A stretch of 64,000 nucleotides of DNA from Burkholderiales bacterium (GTDB lineage: Bacteria; Pseudomonadota; Gammaproteobacteria; Burkholderiales; Burkholderiaceae_C), in assembly GCA_021414305.1 (NCBI GenBank), contig JAIOOS010000015.1:186001-250000 (forward strand), in the 5' to 3' direction. Shown one piece after another: positions 57,219 to 64,000 of this stretch. Numbering within the stretch: position 1 is the first letter of the stretch; the number at the start of each line of letters is the position of its first letter. The position numbers and the translations under genes were made by a program. The notes under the pieces are model-generated. The model was given only the letters and a program-made list of their open reading frames with translations, was not told where the DNA came from and ran no database searches.

Positions 57219-58292
57219 TCAGGCGGCGAGCCGCGCGCCGCTGCCGGCGTCGAACAGGTGGGCGCGACGCGGGTCGGGAACCAGGTGGATGGTGCTGCCG
57301 GGAGCGAAATCGTGGCGCTCGCGGAATACCGCGGCGATGTCGGTCGTGCCGTGCCGGCAGGCGACGAAGGTGTCGGCGCCGGTCGGCTCGAGCACGACCA
57401 CGCGCGAGGGAATGCCGCCGGAGGCGGCGAGCTGCAGGTGCTCGGGCCGGGTGCCGAGGACGACGCTCTGGCCGTCGCTGCCGCCCGCGTTGAGCGGCGC
57501 CTGCAGCCGCGTGCCGTCGGCCAGCTCGAGCTCGGCGCCGGCGCCGGTGCGGCGCAGCGTGCCGGGCAGGAAGTTCATCGCCGGCGAGCCGATGAAGCCG
57601 GCGACGAAGATGTTGCTCGGAAAGTCGTAGAGCTCGAGCGGCGAGCCGATCTGCTCGATCCGGCCGTCCTTCATGACGACGATGCGGTCGCCCATGGTCA
57701 TCGCCTCGATCTGGTCGTGCGTGACGTAGACCGAGGTGGTCTTCAGCCGCTGGTGCAGCTCCTTGAGCTCGCTGCGCATCGCCACGCGCAGCTTGGCGTC
57801 GAGGTTGGAGAGCGGCTCGTCGTAGAGGAAGACCTGCGGATCGCGGACGATCGCCCGGCCCATGGCGACGCGCTGCCGCTGCCCGCCGGAGAGCTGGCGC
57901 GGATAGCGGTCCATCAGCGCGGAGAGCGCCAGGATCTCGGCGGCGCGCCCGACCTTGGCGTCGACCGTTGCCTTGTCCTTCTTGGCGAGCATGAGCGAGA
58001 AGGCGAGGTTCTGCCGCACCGTCATGTGCGGGTAGAGCGCGTAGTTCTGGAACACCATCGCGATGTCGCGCTCTTTCGGCGGCACGTCGTTGACGCGCTT
58101 GGCACCGATGCGGATCTCGCCGCCGCTGATCTCCTCGAGCCCGGCGATCATGCGCAGCAGGGTCGACTTGCCGCAGCCCGAGGGGCCGACGAGGACCGTG
58201 AACGAGCCGTCGGCGATGTCGATGTCGACACCGTGCAGGACCGCCGTCTCGCCGAAGTTCTTGCGTACTGACTGGATCGTGACGCTGGCCAT
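57219..58292 (-). CDS. sugar ABC transporter ATP-binding protein, UgpC/MsmK type
   Basis: A 357-residue ATPase. Walker A is GPSGCGKST, the signature is LSGGQRQRVAMGRAIVRDP, and Walker B is VFLYDEPLSNLDAKLR. The C-terminal OB-like regulatory domain includes GFIGSPAMNFLPG and LGTRPEHLQL. The ATG at 58292 precedes the conserved VTIQSVRKNFG. It is the first gene of the minus-strand transport and catabolism run and is divergent from the FadR-type regulator. Confidence 0.95.
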   Translation of the reverse strand: MASVTIQSVRKNFGETAVLHGVDIDIADGSFTVLVGPSGCGKSTLLRMIAGLEEISGGEIRIGAKRVNDVPPKERDIAMVFQNYALYPHMTVRQNLAFSLMLAKKDKATVDAKVGRAAEILALSALMDRYPRQLSGGQRQRVAMGRAIVRDPQVFLYDEPLSNLDAKLRVAMRSELKELHQRLKTTSVYVTHDQIEAMTMGDRIVVMKDGRIEQIGSPLELYDFPSNIFVAGFIGSPAMNFLPGTLRRTGAGAELELADGTRLQAPLNAGGSDGQSVVLGTRPEHLQLAASGGIPSRVVVLEPTGADTFVACRHGTTDIAAVFRERHDFAPGSTIHLVPDPRRAHLFDAGSGARLAA

Positions 58293-58389
58293 TTGCGCTC
58301 GCGTGAAGGCGGCTTCCCCGCCCGGGCTGCGCGAAGTATCTGCACCGATGGGGCCCGGCGCCATGAGGGCAAACCGGTAGATCGATGCA

Positions 58390-58413
58390 CGGGTCGATTC
58401 GTATGATGACCCG
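58390..58413. promoter_or_regulatory. possible operator in the divergent ATPase/FadR-type regulator intergenic region
   Basis: CGGGTC (58390-58395) and GACCCG (58408-58413) form a 6 bp inverted repeat with 12 bp spacing, ending 7 bp before the regulator ATG. The AT-rich centre contains TCGTATGATGAC. This position would allow autoregulation and control of the transporter genes by the adjacent GntR-family protein. Confidence 0.35.
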
Positions 58414-58419
58414 ATCACC

Positions 58420-59166
58420 ATGCTGACCCGCGCCCCCCTGGCCCGTGCGCCCGCCGTTCCGCCCCTGGTGGCCGAGCGGCTCTCCGACCGCCTCGCCGCC
58501 CGCCTCGGCGACGAGATCGACGCCGGCCGGCTGCGGCCCGGCGACCGGCTGCCTACCGAGCAGCGCCTGGCCGACGCGCACGGCGTCTCGCGCACCGTCG
58601 TCCGCGAGGCGGTGCACCAGCTCAAGTCGCGCGGCCTGCTGCGCTCGCGCCAGGGCTCGGGCGTCTACGTCACCGCGCCGCCGCCGGGCGAGGCGCTCAA
58701 GCTCGATCTCAGCCTGATCGCCTCGATCGACGACGTGATGCAGGTGCGCGAGGTGCGTCGTGCGCTCGAGGCCGAGACCGCGGCGCTCGCGGCCGAGCGG
58801 GCGACGCGGCTGCAGGTCGCGGCGCTGCGCCGGGCTCTGCGCGCCATCGACCGCAGCGCCGCCGAAAGGCGCGACGGCGTCGAGGAAGACCTCGCCTTCC
58901 ACCGGCTGCTGGCGCAGGCCGCGGGCAACCCGCATTTCGGCCGGATCCTCGAATTCCTCGAGCAGTACAGCCAGGAGGCGATGCGCGTCACCCGGCGCAA
59001 CGACGCGACCCGGGTCGAGTTCGTCGAGGCGGTGCGCCTCGAGCACCGTGCCATCGTCGACGCCATCGACGCCGGCGACCCGGCCCTGGCGCGGCGCCGC
59101 GCCATCCAGCACATGCGTGGCGGCGACCGACGGATGCGTACCGCGCTGCCGCTCGCCGCACTTTGA
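58420..59166 (+). CDS. GntR-family transcriptional regulator, FadR/FCD subfamily
   Basis: A 248-residue regulator. The winged-helix domain contains LRPGDRLPTEQRLADAHGVSRTVVREAVHQLKSRGLL and RQGSGVYV. The FCD ligand domain has EEDLAFHRLLAQAAGN and LEHRAIVDAIDAGD, with histidines that usually bind a metal coordinating a carboxylic-acid effector. It probably represses the sugar-acid genes on both sides. It lies 12 bp upstream of the DenD-like gene. Confidence 0.92.
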   Translation: MLTRAPLARAPAVPPLVAERLSDRLAARLGDEIDAGRLRPGDRLPTEQRLADAHGVSRTVVREAVHQLKSRGLLRSRQGSGVYVTAPPPGEALKLDLSLIASIDDVMQVREVRRALEAETAALAAERATRLQVAALRRALRAIDRSAAERRDGVEEDLAFHRLLAQAAGNPHFGRILEFLEQYSQEAMRVTRRNDATRVEFVEAVRLEHRAIVDAIDAGDPALARRRAIQHMRGGDRRMRTALPLAAL

Positions 59167-59178
59167 GGAGAAGCATCC

Positions 59179-60198
59179 ATGAACATCCTGATCACCGGCG
59201 GCGGCGGCTTCATCGGCTCGCGCCTGGCCCGCGCCCTGCTCGACAAGGGCAAGCTCGGCGGCCGCACGATCGAGCGCATCGTCCTCGCCGACCAGGTCGC
59301 GCCGCGCGCCGAGCTGACGAGCGACAAGCGGGTCGAAGCGCGCGTCGGCGCGCTGCTCGGCCAGTGCGAGGCGCTCGGCAAGGAAGGCTTCGACAGCGTC
59401 TTCCATCTCGCTTCGGCGGTGAGCGGCGAATGCGAGGCCGATTTCGACCTCGGGCTGCGCTCCAACCTCGACACCACTCGGGCGCTGCTCGACGCGCTGC
59501 GCGCCGCGACGGCGAGCGGCAGGAAGCCGGCGAAGCTGGTGTTCTCGAGCTCGGTGGCGGTGTTCGGTCCGGATCCCTCGAAGGCGCTGCCGGACCTCGT
59601 CGCCGACGACACCCTGCCCGCGCCCAAGACCTCCTACGGCACGCACAAGCTGGTGTGCGAGCACCTGATCGCCGACTACTCGAGGAAGGGCTTCCTCGAC
59701 GGCCGCTCGGCACGGCTGATGACGGTGACGGTGCGGCCGGGCCGGCCGAACGGCGCCGCCTCGTCGTTCTTCTCCGGGATCATCCGCGAGCCGCTTGCCG
59801 GCGAGGAGGCGATCTGCCCGGTGCCGGCGACGGTCTCGCACCCGCTCACCTCGGTGGCGCGCACGGTCGAGGGCCTGATCGCGATCCACGAGGCGAGCGT
59901 CGAGGAGCTCGGCGGCCGGCTGGCGCTCAACCTGCCCGCGGTCAACGCCACCGTCGGGCAGATGCTCGACGCGCTCGAGGAAGTCGCCGGCAAGGCGGTG
60001 CGCGAGCGGGTGCGCTTCGTGCGCGACGAGGTCATTGCCGGGATCGTCGGCAACTGGTCGCGCGGCTGTACGGCCGAGCGCGCCGCCCGCCTGGGCCTGC
60101 ATGCCGACAAGGACTTCGCGACCATCATCCGCCAGTACATCGCCGACTGCCGCGAGGCGCCGGGCGGCGCCGCGGCCCTCAAAGGACTCCCCTCATGA
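59179..60198 (+). CDS. NAD-dependent epimerase/dehydratase, D-erythronate dehydrogenase-like (DenD)
   Basis: A 339-residue extended SDR. The nucleotide-binding loop is GGGGFIGS (residues 7-14). The catalytic Tyr153-x3-Lys157 is in SYGTHK, with Ser124/125 in VFSSS. ADQVAPRAEL and RPGRPNGAASSFFSG resemble DenD, which oxidises D-erythronate. Substrate assignment is tentative because no kinase or PdxA2/OtnC partner is seen. It overlaps the SDR downstream by ATGA. Confidence 0.82.
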   Translation: MNILITGGGGFIGSRLARALLDKGKLGGRTIERIVLADQVAPRAELTSDKRVEARVGALLGQCEALGKEGFDSVFHLASAVSGECEADFDLGLRSNLDTTRALLDALRAATASGRKPAKLVFSSSVAVFGPDPSKALPDLVADDTLPAPKTSYGTHKLVCEHLIADYSRKGFLDGRSARLMTVTVRPGRPNGAASSFFSGIIREPLAGEEAICPVPATVSHPLTSVARTVEGLIAIHEASVEELGGRLALNLPAVNATVGQMLDALEEVAGKAVRERVRFVRDEVIAGIVGNWSRGCTAERAARLGLHADKDFATIIRQYIADCREAPGGAAALKGLPS

Positions 60199-60947
60199 AC
60201 AAGATCGATCTCGACGGCCGTGTCGCCGTCATCACCGGCGGTGCGCAAGGCATCGGCTACGCCATCGCCGAACGCATGCTCGCCTCGGGCGCCTCGGTCG
60301 CGCTGTGGGACGCCGACGCGGGCAAGCTCGCCGAGGCCAAGGGCTCGCTCGGCAACGCCGGCCGCGTCTTCACCCATGTCGTCGAGCTCACCAGCGAGGC
60401 CGCCGTGGCCGCCGCGACCGAGAACGTGATCGGGGCGCAGAAGAAGATCGACATCCTCGTCAACAACGCCGGCATCACCGGCGGCAACGCGACCACTTGG
60501 GAGCTCGAGCCCGAGGTCTGGCGCCGGGTGATCGAGGTCAACCTGATCGCGCCCTATCTCGTCTGCCGCGCGGTCGTTCCGAAGATGGTGGCCAAGGGGT
60601 ACGGGCGCATCGTCAACATCGCGTCGGTGGCGGGCAAGGAAGGCAACCCGAACGCCTCGCACTACAGCGCGTCGAAAGCGGGGCTGATCGCGCTGACCAA
60701 GTCGCTCGGCAAGGAGCTGGCGAACAAGGGCGTGCTCGTCAACGCGGTCTCTCCGGCCGCGGCGAAGACGGCGATGTTCGCGACGATGACGCAGCAGCAC
60801 ATCGACTTCATGCTCTCGAAGATTCCGATGGGCCGGTTCCTCGAGGTCAACGAGGCGGCGGCGATGGTCGCCTGGCTGTCGTCGGAGGACTGCTCGTTCA
60901 CGACGAGCTCGGTGTTCGATCTGTCGGGGGGTCGGGCGACTTACTGA
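60195..60947 (+). CDS. SDR family oxidoreductase (sugar or 2-keto-3-deoxy sugar-acid dehydrogenase-like)
   Basis: A 250-residue classical SDR. The cofactor motif is TGGAQGIG, followed by NNAG at about 90-93. The catalytic Ser144, Tyr157 and Lys161 are intact (HYSASKAG). The C-terminal FTTSSVFDLSGGRATY is typical of sugar dehydrogenases. Together with the dehydratase and DenD-like enzyme it suggests a non-phosphorylative oxidative sugar route. No lactonase or aldolase is present in the window. Confidence 0.87.
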   Translation: MNKIDLDGRVAVITGGAQGIGYAIAERMLASGASVALWDADAGKLAEAKGSLGNAGRVFTHVVELTSEAAVAAATENVIGAQKKIDILVNNAGITGGNATTWELEPEVWRRVIEVNLIAPYLVCRAVVPKMVAKGYGRIVNIASVAGKEGNPNASHYSASKAGLIALTKSLGKELANKGVLVNAVSPAAAKTAMFATMTQQHIDFMLSKIPMGRFLEVNEAAAMVAWLSSEDCSFTTSSVFDLSGGRATY

Positions 60948-60970
60948 TCGCTACCGGTGGGGTTGGCAAG

Positions 60971-61000
60971 GCCGTGGCCGGACGGGCGCCCGCCCACGGC
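60971..61000. terminator. possible bidirectional terminator between convergent genes
   Basis: GCCGTGG (60971-60977) and CCACGGC (60994-61000) enclose a second palindrome CGGGCGCCCG (60983-60992). It lies between the SDR stop at 60947 and the opposing ligase stop at 61025. No good T-run is present on either side. Confidence 0.4.
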
Positions 61001-61024
61001 TTCCACACCCGACGTCAAGACAGC

Positions 61025-62746
61025 TCAGGTGCCCGGCGCCGCGACCTCCTGGTCCTGCAGCAACCGCCACATCACCTTCCCCGACCCCGACTTCGGCAGC
61101 GTGTCGACGAACTGCACGATCTTCGGCACCTTGTAGGCGGCCATGTGCTCCCGGGCCCAGGCGACGATGTCCTCGGCTTTCGTGTCCTTCGCAGTGGCGC
61201 GCAGCACAACCACCGCCTTTACGGTCTCGCCGCGATAGGCGTCCTTGGCGGCGATGATGCAGGCCTCCTGCACCGCCGGGTGCTTGTAGAGCAGCATCTC
61301 CACCTCGGCCGGCCAGACCTTGAAGCCGCTGGCGTTGATCATCCGCTTCAGCCGGTCGGTCATGAAGAAGTAGCCTTCCTCGTCCATGCGGCCGAGGTCG
61401 CCGGTGCGGAAGAAGGAACGGCCTTCGAACTCGACGAAGGCCTCGGCGGTCGCCTCGGGGTGCTTCCAGTAGCCCTTGAAGACCATCGGCCCGCGGGTGA
61501 TGATCTCGCCGATCTCGCCGACCGGCAGCTCCTCGAGCGACAGCGGATCGACGACGCGCGAGTCGACCGAGAAGATCGGGATGCCGAGGCATTGGAGCTT
61601 GGCCCGCTCGGGCGGGTTGGCATGGCTGGGCGCGGCGGTCTCGGTGAGGCCGTAGCCTTCGGCGAAGCTGATCCCGAACTCGTCGAGCAGGCGCTGCGCC
61701 ACGGCGTGCGGCATCGCTGCCCCGCCGCCGCTCATCGAGCGCAGGCTCGACAGGTCGAAGCTCTTGTAGTTGGGGCTGCCGAACAGGTCGATCACCATCG
61801 TCGGAATGCAGACCCAGTGAGTGATGCGGTGGTGCGAGATCAGGCGGCCGGCGAGCTCGCGATCCCAGCGCGGCATGAGCACCACCGTCGCCCCCGAGTA
61901 CACCGAGCCGAGCACGCTGTACAGCATGCCGGTGATGTGGAACATCGGCACCACGCCGAGGCCGAGCGCCTCGGGCGAGCTGTAGCTCCACTGGCCGCCG
62001 GCCGTGTTGGCCATCAGCGTGCGGTGGGTGTGCATGCAGCCCTTGGGCAGGCCGGTCGTGCCCGAGGTGTAGGGCAGCAGCGCGAGGTCGTCGGGCTGCG
62101 CGGTGTGCGGGCCGGGCACGCAGCCGGCGGCGAGGGCATCGCCCCAGCGCACGTAGCCCGCCGGCAGCTCCACGTCGCTTCGCAGCCACGCCTCCATCGC
62201 CGGCGACGGGGCGTCGGCCGGGCCGATCGCGCCTTCCGGCATCGTGTCGGTGAAGCGGGTGACGAGCACCCGGCGCGCGCGCCGCGCCTCGGGCAGCGCC
62301 GCCTGCGCGGCGGCGACGATCGGCACCAGGTCGGCGGTGCAGACGATGACCGTGGTCTCGGGGTCGGTGATGTAGTGGCCGAACTCCTCGACCCGGTTCA
62401 TCGGATTCACCGGCACCACCACCGCGTTGGCGCGCAGCGTCGCATAGAGCGCGATCGGGAACTGCGGGCAGTTCTGCATGAAGAGGGCGACGCGGTCGCC
62501 GGTGCCGACGCCCTCCTGCTGCAGCCAGCCGGCGAGCGCTTCGGCCTGGGTGCGCAGCTCGCGGAAGGTGATGCTGCGGCCGAAGAAGACGAACGCCGCC
62601 TTGTCGGGAAAGCGCGTCGCCGCGACCTCGACGTTGAACCAGAGCGAGGTTTCGGGCACGGCCAGCGCCTGCGGCAGCCGCTTGGGCCAGATGCGGAAAT
62701 GCGGGCGATCCGCGGGCACCTCGAACGACGGGGACGATGACGGCAC
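61025..62746 (-). CDS. acyl-CoA ligase (AMP-binding, long-chain fatty acid type)
   Basis: A 573-residue adenylate-forming ligase. The P-loop is LPYTSGTTGLPKG, and EGYGLTETA and FFRTGDLGRMDEEGYFFMTDRLKRMI follow. The catalytic lysine lies in LPKSGSGKVMWR near the C-terminus. It activates a fatty or aromatic acid with ATP and CoA. Homologues begin at PHFRIWPKRLP, so the GTG at 62746 (GGAG upstream) is taken as the start; a GTG at 62713 and an ATG at 62830 are alternatives. Confidence 0.88.
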   Translation of the reverse strand: MPSSSPSFEVPADRPHFRIWPKRLPQALAVPETSLWFNVEVAATRFPDKAAFVFFGRSITFRELRTQAEALAGWLQQEGVGTGDRVALFMQNCPQFPIALYATLRANAVVVPVNPMNRVEEFGHYITDPETTVIVCTADLVPIVAAAQAALPEARRARRVLVTRFTDTMPEGAIGPADAPSPAMEAWLRSDVELPAGYVRWGDALAAGCVPGPHTAQPDDLALLPYTSGTTGLPKGCMHTHRTLMANTAGGQWSYSSPEALGLGVVPMFHITGMLYSVLGSVYSGATVVLMPRWDRELAGRLISHHRITHWVCIPTMVIDLFGSPNYKSFDLSSLRSMSGGGAAMPHAVAQRLLDEFGISFAEGYGLTETAAPSHANPPERAKLQCLGIPIFSVDSRVVDPLSLEELPVGEIGEIITRGPMVFKGYWKHPEATAEAFVEFEGRSFFRTGDLGRMDEEGYFFMTDRLKRMINASGFKVWPAEVEMLLYKHPAVQEACIIAAKDAYRGETVKAVVVLRATAKDTKAEDIVAWAREHMAAYKVPKIVQFVDTLPKSGSGKVMWRLLQDQEVAAPGT

Positions 62747-62902
62747 GAAGGGCTCCGCAGGTAGGCGACTGAAGCGACGGCCCGAGGTATAGCCGAGCCG
62801 CCGCCGGCTGCCCACGGAGCCAACCCGCATCGGCCGGCGCGGCACGGAGCTTGCAGTTCCTCGCAGCGCTCGACGGCTAGGCCGTCGCCGCGCGCTGCGC
62901 CC

Positions 62903-64000
62903 TCAGCGGTTTTCGCGCGCGCGCTTGCGTTCCAGGACGCGAACGCAGTCGGCGCCGTTGCGCCAGCGCGGATCCTCGCAGCGCTCGTCCATGCAGAGCG
63001 CGAGGGCGACGAAGACGCGCTTGCCGCAGGACTCGGTCGCCGACTTGGCGTAGGGATCGACCATGCCTTGGGCCGCGGCCTGCGCAGGTGTGGGCGGCGA
63101 CGCAGGGGCGGGCACGGCCGCGGGCACGGGCGCGGGCACCGGCCGGGCGGATGTCGACGCATCACGCTGAACGGGCTGGCCGATCGGCCGCGACCGGTCG
63201 ACCGAGGTAGCGGCGCTGTTGTTGCTGCCGGGCGGCGTCCCGTAGCTGTTCGCCGGCGTCCCGACGGGATTGCCGTAGCTCGGCGAGGTTTCAGTCGGGC
63301 GTGTGGTCGGATTCGTGCTGCCGGCGGTCGTCGTCGCCGGCGGCACCGACTGCCCCGGCGGACGCTTCACGGTCGTTTCGACCGGGGGTGGCGTATCGAC
63401 GCGAGCGGTCGTCGGAACGGGACGCGAGGACGGCGGCGGCACCGGCCTGGTGGCATCTGGCGAGGTGGTGGCCGAGCTCGTCGTGGCGGGCGTCGGCCGC
63501 ACCGGATCCGCGGCCGGCACCGGCACGGCGGTGGCGACCGGCGGCGCGACCGCCGTTGCCGTAGGCGGCGGAACCACGGCCGGAACGGGCGCGGCGACGG
63601 TAGTGGTCGCCGGGGTCGTGACCGATGCAGGCGGCGTGGCCACCGTGGTTGGCGGCACCACGACGGGCGGCGTCGCGGCGGCGCTCGCGGCGCCCACCGT
63701 CGGGTCGACGGCCGGCTTGTCCTTCGGCGCGAACTGCCATGCCGCCGCGGCGGCGATCACGAGCAGGCCGACGACGCCACCGATGATGAGTCCCGCCTTC
63801 GGGCCGCCCGACTTCGCGGCGGGGATCGCGGCGGCGGCTGCCCGCGGCGCGGCAGCGGCGAGCGGCGCGGGGCGGCTCTGCGCCGCCGCAGCCGCCTGCG
63901 GCATGCCGGCCAGCGGGGCAGGACGGCCTTGCGACGGCATCGGCGGCGGCAAGGTGGCCGGCCGCGAGCTCGGCCACTGCGATGGGCCCGCGTCGGCGCG
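62903..64000 (-). CDS. C-terminal part of a Pro/Thr-rich single-pass membrane protein, possibly a serine/threonine kinase
   Basis: The frame is open from the right window edge to the stop at 62903 (365 residues), so the N-terminus is missing. A transmembrane helix (AGLIIGGVVGLLVIAAAAAW) is preceded by an Ala/Pro-rich cytoplasmic stretch. It is followed by about 200 residues of low-complexity Pro/Thr/Val/Ala. A short cysteine-containing domain ends the protein (SCGKRVFVALALCMDERC, then NGADCVRVLERKR; four Cys). Betaproteobacterial PASTA-less serine/threonine kinases can end in this way, so a kinase domain is expected upstream, outside the window. This identification is inference. Confidence 0.6.
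   Translation of the reverse strand, partial: RADAGPSQWPSSRPATLPPPMPSQGRPAPLAGMPQAAAAAQSRPAPLAAAAPRAAAAAIPAAKSGGPKAGLIIGGVVGLLVIAAAAAWQFAPKDKPAVDPTVGAASAAATPPVVVPPTTVATPPASVTTPATTTVAAPVPAVVPPPTATAVAPPVATAVPVPAADPVRPTPATTSSATTSPDATRPVPPPSSRPVPTTARVDTPPPVETTVKRPPGQSVPPATTTAGSTNPTTRPTETSPSYGNPVGTPANSYGTPPGSNNSAATSVDRSRPIGQPVQRDASTSARPVPAPVPAAVPAPASPPTPAQAAAQGMVDPYAKSATESCGKRVFVALALCMDERCEDPRWRNGADCVRVLERKRARENR

Noticed and set aside
57178..60102. Minus-strand open frame of 974 codons
   Set aside because: It covers the ABC ATPase in the wrong frame and the FadR-type and DenD-like genes on the opposite strand. All three have proper motifs in their own frames.

Overview
The window is about 64 kb of very GC-rich, gene-dense chromosomal DNA. 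It contains no rRNA or tRNA genes, insertion sequences or CRISPR arrays. The gene set suggests an aerobic betaproteobacterium, most likely Burkholderiales. Pointers are a CysH of the [4Fe-4S] APS-reductase type with CysD/CysN, a betaproteobacterial-style CspA, YaeQ, DUF924 and Gor genes, Dpp-type and Ugp-type ABC transporters, and a folate-domain-less methionine synthase. This placement is inference from content, not a database match. No intergenic gap exceeds about 200 bp. Strong GC bias produces long open antisense frames, so many apparent overlapping ORFs are shadows.

Layout. 1-10766 (minus): cysH-cysD-cysN for sulfate activation and reduction, a small ion channel, then two tandem paralogous BTAD/AAA/TPR regulators, the second cut by the window edge. 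10966-11976 (plus): a divergent sulfate-binding protein, closed by a terminator. 12032-24787 (plus): eight very tightly packed genes that look like one operon: DUF1028 protein, peptide-type solute-binding protein, two permeases (no ATPase), LanC-like protein, CHAT protease 1, LCAT-like lipase, CHAT protease 2 with TPRs. 24819-32580 (minus): a third BTAD/AAA/TPR regulator preceded by a large Ig/RCC1-repeat lipoprotein.

32714-48739 is mostly housekeeping: a core methionine synthase overlapping a 2OG-Fe dioxygenase, a DUF418 membrane protein, a luciferase-like monooxygenase with a cupin, a cold-shock gene with a textbook terminator, an MDR reductase, a multi-PAS hybrid kinase, a Dcp-type peptidase, Gor, and several small conserved proteins. 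48740-52112 holds a prolyl-oligopeptidase and an MFS transporter. 52136-60947 is a sugar-acid uptake and catabolism cluster: IlvD/Edd dehydratase, two permeases, Tat-exported binding protein and ATPase, divergent from a FadR-type regulator, a DenD-like dehydrogenase and an SDR. 61025-64000 holds an acyl-CoA ligase and the C-terminal part of a Pro/Thr-rich membrane protein, possibly a serine/threonine kinase.

The most interesting part is 12032-24787. Two CHAT-domain caspase-like proteases with intact His/Cys dyads flank an LCAT-type lipase with 3-4 bp gaps. A LanC-like zinc protein and ABC peptide-import components lie immediately upstream. This layout suggests a protease-controlled lipase effector system linked to a peptide signal. 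That role is a hypothesis; the parts themselves are clearly visible.
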